Below are positions 24,053-33,006 of a stretch of 40,177 nucleotides of DNA, piece after piece. A model generated the notes under the pieces. It was given only the letters and a program-made list of their open reading frames with translations. It made no database searches and had not been told where the DNA came from. The stretch lies in the NCBI RefSeq assembly GCF_000375425.1, contig NZ_AQXG01000011.1:53727-93903 (forward strand), in the 5' to 3' direction. The DNA comes from Gracilimonas tropica DSM 19535. Its GTDB lineage: Bacteria; Bacteroidota; Rhodothermia; Balneolales; Balneolaceae. A program made the position numbers and the translations under genes. How positions within the stretch are numbered: position 1 is the first letter of the stretch; each line of letters starts with the position of its first letter.

Positions 24053-25750
24053 TTAATTAAGTTTTTCCTGAAGATGTGTACGAGCCGGATCTTTATCCAA
24101 AGCCTGCTTCCACCAAGACCGGGCTTCGTCTATATTTCCTAATTTCTCCTGCACATCTCCCATGTGTTCCAGTACTTCAGCGCTTGCCTCCCCGGTTTCG
24201 ATGGACGCTTTGATAAAGCGCTGTGCCTTTTCATACTCTCCTTTCTTAAAATAGATCCATCCCATGGTATCCAGGTAAGCGGCATTTTCGGGAGCCAGTT
24301 CCATTGCTTTAATGGCCAGTTCCTCTGCACGATCCAGGTTCACCTCACGGACCGAAAGATTATAGGCATAATTGTTCATCGCATTATCATTTTCGGGATC
24401 ATAACGAAGTGCCAGTTCATAGGATTCATCGGAAGCTTCATGCTTTTCGAGATTAGCCCGCACATCTCCAAGCGTACCATATATGATAGATTTGAATGGA
24501 CGACGGGCCGGCGCTCTTGAAGCATTTTCGAGCCATTCTTCCGCTTGCGAATTTTCGTCCTTAAGCAGAAAAGCACTTCCCACAAAAAATTGGATATATG
24601 CATCATCGGGTACTTGCTGATGCGCTTCTTTACCGACTTCTACAGCGCGATCATAATCCTGCAATTGCAAGAGTATTTGAAGCCTCTGCCGCCAGGCAAT
24701 TTCATCCTGGGGGAGTAACCGGTTGGCTTGCTCTAACTTTTCCAATGCTTTTTTGGGTTGAGCCGATTGTGCATAGAATTCTCCGGCTAAAGTAAATGCC
24801 GGACCATAGCCCGCTTCGGTTTCAGTAAGAACATCCATCACGCGTTGGGTTTGCTTTAGAAGATCTTCATTTCCTGCCAGATCTCTCGACTTCCCATACA
24901 TGAACCGGGCGATATTCATCTTGGCTTCTGAACCGATCAAAGGATCTTCAATGAAATTCGTCAGCATGGTTCCGGCACTGTCCCATTCCTGTTGGTCAAG
25001 GTAGATACCGGCCAACTTGATCAAGGCTTCCGGCTCCCTGGGGTTTCTATCCAATGCTTCTTTGAGCACTTTTTTTGCCTGCCCAAGCTGATTTCCTCTC
25101 GCATAATAAGTTCCAAGCAGGTTCAGCATTTCCAGATTTCCGGGGTCCACATCTCGTATTCTCTCAAGCTGGGCAATGGCAGAATCCTGTAGCATCATGG
25201 ATTCATAATTTCTGAATTTCATCATCAGTGTTTGAGGTTCTACCCCCCGCTGCCTGAGAATGTCATCCAACACCTGGTTTGATTTCACAAATTCTCCATA
25301 ATCACGGTATGTATCGGCCAGCATCACTTTGATGTCGAGATCGTTGGGAAAAAGATCCTGCAAGATATTCAATTCTTCGATAGTAGCTGTATTACGGCCC
25401 GCACTCCTGTAGATCTCAGCCAGCTTTAGCCGGTACCATTTATTATCCGGTTCAGCATCCACTGCCTGTTTCCCATAAAGAGCCGCATTGGGAAGGTCAT
25501 TCATCATAAAATAGGTATCGGCAAGGGCATAATTAATCCCCGATGCATCAGGAAGATCTCTACGAGCCTGAAGAAAAAGTTCGCGCGCCCGTTCGTATTC
25601 CTCATTTTCAAAGGCTTCCAATCCCTGGATGTACGCTGATTTTGCAGAGATCTCTTCCTCCGATTGAACCTGGGCCACGGCTGTCATGCCAGACAAAAGT
25701 GCCACCAAAAGAGCCGGTATGATCGAATAATATTTCATGGTTTTCATCAC
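24053..25750 (-). CDS. Secreted TPR protein, first gene of the TPR-DUF4292-EnvC set
   Basis: A signal peptide (YSIIPALLVALLSGMTAVAQ) is followed by a solenoid of about twelve to fourteen TPRs filling the 565 residues. Examples are YIQGLEAFENEEYERARELF near 40, AALYGKQAVDAEPDNKWYRLK, AMNNYAYNLSVREVNLDRAEEL and AYLDTMGWIYFKKGEYEKAQRF near 494. The family consensus W/L-G-Y-A-F-A-P appears repeatedly. No catalytic domain is present, so it is likely a periplasmic or outer-membrane-associated scaffold. Its place ahead of the DUF4292 lipoprotein and the amidase-activator-like gene suggests envelope work. Confidence 0.87.
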   Translation of the reverse strand: MMKTMKYYSIIPALLVALLSGMTAVAQVQSEEEISAKSAYIQGLEAFENEEYERARELFLQARRDLPDASGINYALADTYFMMNDLPNAALYGKQAVDAEPDNKWYRLKLAEIYRSAGRNTATIEELNILQDLFPNDLDIKVMLADTYRDYGEFVKSNQVLDDILRQRGVEPQTLMMKFRNYESMMLQDSAIAQLERIRDVDPGNLEMLNLLGTYYARGNQLGQAKKVLKEALDRNPREPEALIKLAGIYLDQQEWDSAGTMLTNFIEDPLIGSEAKMNIARFMYGKSRDLAGNEDLLKQTQRVMDVLTETEAGYGPAFTLAGEFYAQSAQPKKALEKLEQANRLLPQDEIAWRQRLQILLQLQDYDRAVEVGKEAHQQVPDDAYIQFFVGSAFLLKDENSQAEEWLENASRAPARRPFKSIIYGTLGDVRANLEKHEASDESYELALRYDPENDNAMNNYAYNLSVREVNLDRAEELAIKAMELAPENAAYLDTMGWIYFKKGEYEKAQRFIKASIETGEASAEVLEHMGDVQEKLGNIDEARSWWKQALDKDPARTHLQEKLN

Positions 25751-25810
25751 AACGCTAAGTATAACAGTAAAGTACGTTTATTGCTCAACCCGTTTACATT
25801 TTTACCATAT

Positions 25811-25846
25811 ATAAAAAAAGTCCGCCGGCTTTACACCGGCGGACTT
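25811..25846 (-). terminator. Rho-independent terminator of the DUF4397 gene
   Basis: A perfect 11-base-pair stem AAGTCCGCCGG/CCGGCGGACTT (25818-25828 and 25836-25846) has A-run 25813-25819 on the plus strand, that is a U-run at the end of minus-strand transcripts. It lies about 60 bases behind the stop of the 1038-residue protein gene. Confidence 0.92.
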
Positions 25847-25905
25847 GCGTATGTTGATTTCAAGAATGCGATAACTACACTGCGTCGCACCAAACGCTAC
25901 TTACC

Positions 25906-28900
25906 TTATTTAATCAACATCATTCTGCGGGTTTGAGAGAAATCTCCCGCTTTAATTCGGTACAAATACATTCCGCTTGATAAACTATTAGCATCAAAAG
26001 ATACCGTATAGTTCCCGGCAGCTTGTCGTTGGTTGTTTACCAAAGTCGCCACCTTCATTCCGACTACATTATAGACTTCAATGCTCACTGCTTCTGTTTG
26101 TGGAATTGAGTATGAGATCTGAGTAGTAGGGTTGAATGGATTTGGATAGTTTTGTGACAGCTCGAAGGCTTTAGGCATACCGGTTACATTTTCGTTGCTG
26201 GTAGCAGCCACAGGTAACATCAGGCTGGTTCCATCCGCTAAAACCACCAGTAAACCGAAAGCTTCACCGTCATTATTGTTGGCCGGTGTTAAGAATCCAC
26301 TTGCCAGGATCATTGCTGTGCTTCCGCCCAATCCACTGACATCTGCCGTAAATGAGGCTACGGGAGTATCATTGCCGGCGGGATTGATATCCAACTTATA
26401 AGAGCCTGTTGGCACACTTAGATAATCCGGGGTATAATCTGTGTAAGACACATTTGGAACCAAGGTGTTACCACCGGTATTAACATCTACAGCCGGGGCA
26501 TCAGTTGCTCCGTGGTACACGAGGAAAGAAAAGTCATCTTCACTTTCGCCCATGGCCATGGCTCCGGGAATCACATCCAGCATGAATGCAGTGGAAACTT
26601 CATCAGGGTTAGCTGCAAACGATGCAGGGTCTCCAACACCGGTAGCCACTACATAGTAAGAACTGTCTGCTTCCAGCGTGAGCGTAGTATTGTAAACAGA
26701 TTGCTCAATACCGGCATCAAATGGTGCGATATCGAGTTCGTACTCTACACCGGCTTGCAATTCCAGGAATGGGGTAGCACTTCGGAAGGCTACGCTGTCG
26801 AGCAGGATTTCTCCATTCGCAAAAATATCCACTACTTCAAACGCAGGATCTGCTGCATTATGGATGATCTGAACGGTTGCAGTTTGAGGCTCTTCATATA
26901 CGGGAAGAGATACTACATCACCATTTGGTAACACGGCGATCAAACCAAAAGCAGGTCCGTCTTGATTTGCGGATGGAGTTAAAAATCCACTGGCAAGAAC
27001 CAAGGTAGAAGATCCACCCAATCCGGATAACGGAGCAGTAAATGATGCTACCGTTGTTTCCGTTCCGGCTGCATTGATGTCCAGGACATAATCGTCAGCT
27101 GGGAGATTTAAGTAACCATCACTGTCATCCGTATAAGAAAGATCGCCCACTAAAGTGCTTCCGCCACTATTCACATCTACGGCAGGAGCATCGGTGGCTC
27201 CATGATATACGGCTACATTTACGGTGCCATCACCGGCAGTTGTAGTGGCACCCGGGATAATATCCAGCATAAAAGCTGTGGAAACTTCATCCGGATTTGC
27301 AGCAAAAGAGGACGGGTCTGCTACGCCTGTTGCAACAACATAGTAACTTTCCCCTGCATCCAAAGTAACATCCACATCATATACTGCCTCACTTACAGCA
27401 GCATCCGGTGCTGTAAGAGCAATATTCAGGTTTACCCCTGCCTGTAATTCAAGGAAGCCGGTAGCCGTTCGAAATGCTACATCTTCAAGGGTTAAGGCTT
27501 CATTGATATAAACATCCACTGTTTCTAATGCAGGGTCTGCGGCATTATGAATGATTTGTGCGGTAGCAGTCTCATAAGCAGGAAGTTCGATAACTGTTCC
27601 ATTTGGCAACACCGCTATCAACCCAAAAGCAGGTCCGTCTTGATTAGCGGATGGAGTCAAAAATCCGCTAGCTAAAATTACCACTGTGCTGCCACCTAAT
27701 CCAGAGACATCAGCGGTAAAAGAAGCTACCGTTGTTTCCGTTCCGGCTGCATTGACATCCAAAATATAAGAAGCTGCTGGAACGCTTATATAATCCGGTG
27801 TATAGTCAGTGTAGGAAAGATTTTCAACCAAAGCATCGCCTGCACTGTTTATGTCAACAGCGGGTGCATCAGTCACACCGTGATATACACCTACATCTAC
27901 CATACCATCGGCTGCTGTTGTATTCGCACCGATAACTACATCTAACATAAAATCCGTTGAAATTTCATCCGGATTCACTGCAAAGTTGTCCGGGTTACTC
28001 ACTCCTGTAGCTACCACATAGTATGAACTGTCTGCCTGTAAATTCAGCGTAGTATTAAAGACAGACGCACCTATACCTTGGTTATAAGGGGCAACATCAA
28101 TGTCGATGTCTACTCCCGCCTGGAGCTCCAGAAATCCGGTTGCTGAACGGAAAGCAACGCTATCAAGTAATATCTCTCCATTGGCATAAATATCAACCAC
28201 TTCAAACGCAGGATCAGCTGCATTATGGATGATCTGTGCAGTGGCAGTCTCATAAGCGGGAAGTGAAACCACATCTCCACTTTGCAATACGGCGATCAGC
28301 CCAAAAGCTGCACCTTCCATATTAGCTGAAGGATCAAGGAAGCCACTGGCTAATACGATGGCAGTGGAACCGTCAAGATCGGAAAGATCAGCTTGAAAGG
28401 AAGCAACCGTTGTGGTTGTACCTGCCGCATTGATATCCAAAATATACTCAGCTGCCGGAACACTGATATAGTCTGCAGTTTCGTCGCTATATTCCAAACC
28501 GGAAGCAAGAGCAGTACCCGCATTAACTACATCTACTGCCGGAGCATCTGTAGCCCCGTGATGTATGAGGAAGTCTACATTACCTGCATTTCCAGCCGTT
28601 GTTGATCCATTGGCAACGATATCCAGTGTGAAAGCAGTAGACACTCCATTGGGGTTAGCTGCAAAATCACCGGGCGTTCCTACACCTGATGCTATTACAT
28701 AATACACTTCATCAGCAGTAAGGTTTACCGTTGTGTTAAAAACTGATTCCGAGATATCTCCTTGATAAGGAACAATGTCTATTTCAAGATCTGCTCCGGC
28801 GGGGAGGTCCAAGAAGGCAGTTGCATTTCTAAAAGCAAGGCTGTCAACAGCTTCACTTCCATTCACATACACATCTACCACTTCGAAAGCGGGATCTGCA

Positions 28901-29022
28901 GAATTGTGAATGATCTGTATTTGGGCGGTTTGCGCTTGTACGGTGTTCAATCCTATAAGACCAAAGAAGGCAAATAAGAAGGCACTCAAGTACGAAGCGA
29001 ACTTCGTAACAATCGTTTTCAT
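25906..29022 (-). CDS. Secreted DUF4397 multi-domain protein with type IX sorting tail
   Basis: Large surface or secreted protein of 1038 residues. The open frame extends to 29157, but the signal peptide [20 protein letters not shown] ... TVQAQ starts at ATG 29022, preceded by AGGA, so that is the start. Four units of about 230 residues follow. Each has a first half ([19 protein letters not shown] ... FLELQAGV) and a second half ([13 protein letters not shown] ... ILASGF), giving eight DUF4397-like modules. The C-terminus [18 protein letters not shown] ... [18 protein letters not shown] is a typical type IX secretion sorting domain. The units are alike in DNA as well, so gene conversion or slippage is likely. 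Ligand and role are unknown; adhesion or polymer binding is only a guess. Confidence 0.9.
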   Translation of the reverse strand: MKTIVTKFASYLSAFLFAFFGLIGLNTVQAQTAQIQIIHNSADPAFEVVDVYVNGSEAVDSLAFRNATAFLDLPAGADLEIDIVPYQGDISESVFNTTVNLTADEVYYVIASGVGTPGDFAANPNGVSTAFTLDIVANGSTTAGNAGNVDFLIHHGATDAPAVDVVNAGTALASGLEYSDETADYISVPAAEYILDINAAGTTTTVASFQADLSDLDGSTAIVLASGFLDPSANMEGAAFGLIAVLQSGDVVSLPAYETATAQIIHNAADPAFEVVDIYANGEILLDSVAFRSATGFLELQAGVDIDIDVAPYNQGIGASVFNTTLNLQADSSYYVVATGVSNPDNFAVNPDEISTDFMLDVVIGANTTAADGMVDVGVYHGVTDAPAVDINSAGDALVENLSYTDYTPDYISVPAASYILDVNAAGTETTVASFTADVSGLGGSTVVILASGFLTPSANQDGPAFGLIAVLPNGTVIELPAYETATAQIIHNAADPALETVDVYINEALTLEDVAFRTATGFLELQAGVNLNIALTAPDAAVSEAVYDVDVTLDAGESYYVVATGVADPSSFAANPDEVSTAFMLDIIPGATTTAGDGTVNVAVYHGATDAPAVDVNSGGSTLVGDLSYTDDSDGYLNLPADDYVLDINAAGTETTVASFTAPLSGLGGSSTLVLASGFLTPSANQDGPAFGLIAVLPNGDVVSLPVYEEPQTATVQIIHNAADPAFEVVDIFANGEILLDSVAFRSATPFLELQAGVEYELDIAPFDAGIEQSVYNTTLTLEADSSYYVVATGVGDPASFAANPDEVSTAFMLDVIPGAMAMGESEDDFSFLVYHGATDAPAVDVNTGGNTLVPNVSYTDYTPDYLSVPTGSYKLDINPAGNDTPVASFTADVSGLGGSTAMILASGFLTPANNNDGEAFGLLVVLADGTSLMLPVAATSNENVTGMPKAFELSQNYPNPFNPTTQISYSIPQTEAVSIEVYNVVGMKVATLVNNQRQAAGNYTVSFDANSLSSGMYLYRIKAGDFSQTRRMMLIK

Positions 29023-29383
29023 TTGTCCTGTATTTAATTGTGATTTTTTACAGGAGAATTGCAGCGTCTCTTTTGATGAATAGTAGTTATACAGCAAATC
29101 TCCTTCCCTTAGAATCAGATGGAAGCCCTTTTTCGTTCCCAAAAAAATAAAAGTCAAATTAAATTTGTTTTAATCTGTATTCTATATTTAACTTAGACGC
29201 ATGCAAATCAAAAGCAGAAATAGAATCACTGTTACTCCTCTCCGGCGGATTCCGCGACGGCGGTAGTCCATATTTTATGCTGAATAGTATCAGCACTCAT
29301 CTTTTTACCGCAAGATTCTAATTTCACTCAACTTCCTTACAGAAGTTTATTCACTCAACTCACTCTATCATCACTTTTTTATT
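29023..29383. other. Divergent control region between DUF4397 gene and arginine cluster
   Basis: About 360 bases that should hold the promoters of both flanking transcription units. The segment near 29155-29195 is very AT-rich (TTTGTTTTAATCTGTATTC). An exact 11-base direct repeat TTCACTCAACT lies at 29323-29333 and 29350-29360, just ahead of the first arginine gene. I saw no ArgR-like palindrome I could defend, no riboswitch and no coding frame of note apart from the unlikely upstream extension of the DUF4397 frame. Confidence 0.4.
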
Positions 29384-30034
29384 ATGTCTGCCCAAGTATT
29401 TATCGCAACCGTTCAGCATACCCTTTATGCACAAGATATTTGTGATCTGATCGAGGATGCCGCTCACAAGCGCGGCACCGGGATCGCCAAACGTGATCCG
29501 GAATACATCAAAACAAAGATGAAGAACGGAAACGCCGTTATTGCTTTGGATGGTGATCAGCTTGCCGGTTTTTGTTACATAGAAATTTGGGAAAACAAAA
29601 AATATGTAGCCAACTCAGGACTAATCGTACATCCTGATTTCCGCGGACAAGGATTGGCGAAAAAGATCAAAGCCAAAGCGTTCGAGCTTTCCCGGAAGAA
29701 GTATCCAGAGTCCAAGCTTTTTGGTATCACCACCAGCTTACCGGTCATGAAGATCAATTCAGACCTGGGCTACAAGCCGGTTACTTTCTCTGAACTCACA
29801 CAGGATGAAACCTTTTGGAGAGGCTGTCAAAGCTGTCCCAATTACGACATCCTTCAGCGCAATAACCGAAGTAACTGTCTTTGTACCGGAATGATGTATG
29901 ACCCGAATCACCCTAACAACAAGCCCAAAGCGGAGCGTGAAAAAAACGTCAACAAATACTATCGGTGGGTGAAATTAAAGACCGTGAAGTACCTCAAAAA
30001 ATTTAATCCAATAAACATCTTTCTATCCCTGTAA
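29384..30034 (+). CDS. GNAT acyltransferase, likely first enzyme of arginine synthesis
   Basis: GNAT protein of 216 residues at the head of the arginine cluster, probably the glutamate N-acyltransferase (acetyl or succinyl). Acyl-CoA binding is shown by VHPDFRGQGLAKKIK (82-96), with R87-G-Q-G-L-A in the pyrophosphate loop. The region before it, IEDAAHKRGTGIAKRDPEYIKTKM (23-46), is typical of the Bacteroidota arginine-cluster type. After the GNAT core comes a Cys cluster, C148-x2-C151 ... C165-x-C167, that could hold a metal. It is unlike ArgA (no kinase-like domain). No argJ is present, so a dedicated synthase is needed. It ends two bases before argG. Confidence 0.78.
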   Translation: MSAQVFIATVQHTLYAQDICDLIEDAAHKRGTGIAKRDPEYIKTKMKNGNAVIALDGDQLAGFCYIEIWENKKYVANSGLIVHPDFRGQGLAKKIKAKAFELSRKKYPESKLFGITTSLPVMKINSDLGYKPVTFSELTQDETFWRGCQSCPNYDILQRNNRSNCLCTGMMYDPNHPNNKPKAEREKNVNKYYRWVKLKTVKYLKKFNPINIFLSL

Positions 30035-30036
30035 TC

Positions 30037-31239
30037 ATGAGCAATCCTAAAAAAGTTTTACTCGCTTTCAGTGGCGGACTCGACACTTCTTACTGCGCCA
30101 TCTGGCTGGCCAAAGACCAAGGCTATTACGTTCATACGGCTGCCGTTAACACCGGCGGTTTTGATGAAACCGAAGAAAAAGCCCTGGCGGAAAAAGCCAA
30201 GAACCTGGGCATCAAAAATCATGTGATGCTGAATGTGGAAAAGGAATTCTACGAAAAAGGCATTAAATATTTGGTGTTTGGCAACGTGCTCAAAAATCAC
30301 ACCTATCCGCTTTCCGTAAGTGCTGAACGCGTGTTTCAGGCGGTAGCCATTGCAGAATATGCCAAAGAGATCGGAGCTGATGCCATCGCTCACGGAAGCA
30401 CGGGAGCCGGCAACGATCAGGTTCGCTTTGATCTTGTTTTTCAGGTGATGGCTCCGAATATAGAGATCATCACTCCCATCCGCGATCAGAAATTGAGTCG
30501 CGAGGAAGAAGTGGAATACCTTAAAGAAAACGGTATCGATCAGGAATGGGCCAAAGCCAAATATTCCATCAACAAGGGATTGTGGGGAACTTCGGTGGGG
30601 GGAGCCGAAACACTGACGTCTCATCAGGGACTCCCCGAAGATGCCTGGCCAACAAAGGTTACCGAAAAAGAACCCAAAACGGTCGAGCTTCATTTTGAAA
30701 ATGGGGAATTCGTTGGCATCGATGGAGAAACCTATGATCCGGTTCAAGCCATCAAAGAATTGGAGAAAATCGCAGCTCCGTATGGAGTCGGACGAGACAT
30801 TCACGTGGGTGATACCATTATCGGGATCAAAGGTCGTGTTGGATTTGAAGCGGCTGCACCGATGCTCATCATCAAAGCACATGAACTTTTGGAGAAGCAT
30901 ACGCTTGGCAAATGGCAGCTCCATTGGAAAGATCAGCTGGGTGACTGGTATGGCATGCTGATGCATGAAGGACAGTATCTGGATCCGGTGATGCGCAACA
31001 TCGAAACCTTTTTAGAAGACACTCAAAAAACCGTCTCCGGAAAAGTGATCGTGAAGCTGGAACCCAAACGATTTGAACTGCAGGGCATTGAATCAGACAA
31101 TGATCTGATGGGCTCTAAAGCAGGTCAATATGGAGAAATGAACAACGCCTGGAGCGGCGAAGATGTGAAAGGTTTCACCAAGATCCTGGCAAATTCCATG
31201 CTCATTCAACAAAAAGTACAAGGAAAAGAAAATGATTAA
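30037..31239 (+). CDS. argG: Argininosuccinate synthase
   Basis: Joins citrulline and aspartate with ATP to give argininosuccinate in the cytoplasm. The N-type ATP pyrophosphatase loop is VLLAFSGGLDTSYCAIWLA (7-25). The citrulline/aspartate region includes AHGSTGAGNDQVRFD (about 118-132) and the downstream PIRDQKLSREEEVEYLKENGI; KGRVGFEAAAPMLIIKAHELLE lies in the C-terminal multimerisation part. The length, 400 residues, is normal. The ATG is two bases after the GNAT stop, and the end overlaps argC by eight bases: a tight operon. Confidence 0.95.
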   Translation: MSNPKKVLLAFSGGLDTSYCAIWLAKDQGYYVHTAAVNTGGFDETEEKALAEKAKNLGIKNHVMLNVEKEFYEKGIKYLVFGNVLKNHTYPLSVSAERVFQAVAIAEYAKEIGADAIAHGSTGAGNDQVRFDLVFQVMAPNIEIITPIRDQKLSREEEVEYLKENGIDQEWAKAKYSINKGLWGTSVGGAETLTSHQGLPEDAWPTKVTEKEPKTVELHFENGEFVGIDGETYDPVQAIKELEKIAAPYGVGRDIHVGDTIIGIKGRVGFEAAAPMLIIKAHELLEKHTLGKWQLHWKDQLGDWYGMLMHEGQYLDPVMRNIETFLEDTQKTVSGKVIVKLEPKRFELQGIESDNDLMGSKAGQYGEMNNAWSGEDVKGFTKILANSMLIQQKVQGKEND

Positions 31240-32194
31240 AGCAGGCATCATCGGTGGCGCAGGTTATACCGCTGGAGAACTCATTCGCATTTTGCTGCAC
31301 CACCCTGAAGTGGACATTCATAGTGCGGTAAGTGGGAGTCATGGTGGGGAACCTTTGTACAAAGCCCATCCCGACCTGGAAGGAGAAACCGAACTTACAT
31401 TTGATACCGAATTGGCTCAGGATGTAGATGTAGTTTTCCTGTGCTCGGGACATGGAAAATCTAAAGGAGTGATGGAAAGCGGTGTGATTCCAGATAGCGC
31501 TAAGATCGTAGACCTAAGCTCGGATTACCGCATCAAAGGAGATCATGAATTTATCTATGGCTTGCCGGAAATAAATCGCACGGAAATTAAATCCGCGGAT
31601 TACATTGCTAATCCCGGCTGTTTTGCTACTTGCATTCAACTGAGTTTACTTCCGCTCGCCCAAGCCGGATTGTTGAAAGATTCGGTACACACAACCGCCA
31701 TCACAGGAAGTACAGGCGCAGGACAGAATCCCACTTCTACCACGCATTTCAGCTGGAGAAGTCACAATGCCTCGATTTATAAACCGCTGAAGCATCAACA
31801 TTTGGCAGAGATCAAACAAAGCCTTAAACAGCTTCAATCTGATTTTGATCAGGAAGTCTTTTTTATCCCGATGCGAGGCGCTTTCACCCGTGGCATTTTA
31901 TCTGCGAATTATGTGGAACTGGAGCAATCTGCCAAAGAGATTCAACAACTCTATCAAGAATTTTATCAGGATCATCCATTTGTGACGGTCTCGAATTCAT
32001 CCCCGGATATTAAACGTGTAGTTGGAACCAATAAGGTGCAGCTGCATGTGCAAAAAGAAAATGGACAGATCCTGATCACGGGAGTGATCGACAACTTACT
32101 GAAAGGCGCATCGGGACAAGCTGTTCAAAACATGAATTTAATGTTCGGACTGGATGAAACCGCCGGACTTAATCTAAAATCAACCGCATTTTAA
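31232..32194 (+). CDS. argC: N-acyl-gamma-glutamyl-phosphate reductase
   Basis: NADPH-dependent reduction of N-acylglutamyl-5-phosphate to the semialdehyde. The dinucleotide-binding start is AGIIGGAGYTAGELIRIL (4-21), and the catalytic Cys130 is in IANPGCFATCIQLSLLPL. The substrate-side motif GSTGAGQNPTSTTHFSWRSHN and HLAEIKQSL follow. The length, 320 residues, fits the shorter bacterial type. Overlap with argG and a two-base gap to proC show one transcript. Whether the acyl group is acetyl or succinyl is not visible here. Confidence 0.95.
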   Translation: MIKAGIIGGAGYTAGELIRILLHHPEVDIHSAVSGSHGGEPLYKAHPDLEGETELTFDTELAQDVDVVFLCSGHGKSKGVMESGVIPDSAKIVDLSSDYRIKGDHEFIYGLPEINRTEIKSADYIANPGCFATCIQLSLLPLAQAGLLKDSVHTTAITGSTGAGQNPTSTTHFSWRSHNASIYKPLKHQHLAEIKQSLKQLQSDFDQEVFFIPMRGAFTRGILSANYVELEQSAKEIQQLYQEFYQDHPFVTVSNSSPDIKRVVGTNKVQLHVQKENGQILITGVIDNLLKGASGQAVQNMNLMFGLDETAGLNLKSTAF

Positions 32195-32196
32195 CC

Positions 32197-33006
32197 ATGG
32201 CTAAGAAACACGATATCGCGATCATTGGAGCTGGAAATCTGGGCATTGCTATTGCCAAAGGGATCACCGGGGCTAAGCTGGCGAAGCCGAAGAATATGTA
32301 TCTGACGCGTCGCCACCTGGAAAAACTGGATGGCTTAAAAAAGCAGAAGTTCCAGATCACTTCCGATAATATCGAAGCCGTACAACATTCAGAATACATT
32401 TTTCTTTGTGTTCAACCTAAACAACTAGCAGCGGTTTTAGATGAGATCAATCCGGTACTCGACCCAGAAAAACATGTGCTCATTTCTACCATCACCGGGG
32501 TTGAGATCAGCACGATCGAAGAGCATCTGGAAGCCCAAATGCCGATCATCCGAGCGATGCCTAATACCGCCACGGCTATCCAGGAATCAATGACCTGTAT
32601 GTGCGGGAAGAATGTCAGTGAGGATCAATTGAAGGACGTGAAAACCTTATTTGAAGCCTTGGGCGAAGCGATGATCATCGATGAAAACCTCATGAAGGCT
32701 GCCACCGTATTAGCTGCCAGCGGGATTGCCTTCTTCCTCCGATACATTCGAGCAGCTACGCAAGGAGGTATCCAACTCGGATTTCATGCTGAAGAAGCCC
32801 AAAAAATTGCCATGCAAACGGCACGTGGAGCGGCTTCTTTATTGGTCGAAGGCGAACATCACCCCGAAACCGAAATTGATAAAGTAACCACGCCTCAAGG
32901 TTGTACCATTGCCGGGCTTAACGAAATGGAGCACCAGGGGCTTAGCTCGGCCGTCATCAAAGGCCTGATGGCTTCTTTCGAAAAAATTAACACGATCACC
33001 CAATGA
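32197..33006 (+). CDS. proC: Pyrroline-5-carboxylate reductase
   Basis: Reduces 1-pyrroline-5-carboxylate to proline with NAD(P)H. The Rossmann start is IAIIGAGNLGIAIAKGI (7-23), then CVQPKQLAAVLDEI and MPNTATAIQESMTCMCG. The C-terminal dimer domain has GIAFFLRYIRAATQGG and the signature VTTPQGCTIAGLNEMEHQG, the ProC consensus. The length, 269 residues, is normal. It lies between argC and argD with two-base spacing and a 4-base overlap, so proline and arginine synthesis are co-transcribed. This placement also occurs in other Bacteroidota clusters. Confidence 0.93.
   Translation: MAKKHDIAIIGAGNLGIAIAKGITGAKLAKPKNMYLTRRHLEKLDGLKKQKFQITSDNIEAVQHSEYIFLCVQPKQLAAVLDEINPVLDPEKHVLISTITGVEISTIEEHLEAQMPIIRAMPNTATAIQESMTCMCGKNVSEDQLKDVKTLFEALGEAMIIDENLMKAATVLAASGIAFFLRYIRAATQGGIQLGFHAEEAQKIAMQTARGAASLLVEGEHHPETEIDKVTTPQGCTIAGLNEMEHQGLSSAVIKGLMASFEKINTITQ

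Noticed and set aside
29023-29157. 45-codon N-terminal extension of the DUF4397 protein
   Set aside because: It would bury the clear signal peptide that starts at 29022; AGGA precedes that ATG.
30058-30966. 302-codon frame on the minus strand of argG
   Set aside because: Shadow of the argG coding strand; composition is not protein-like and argG is certain.
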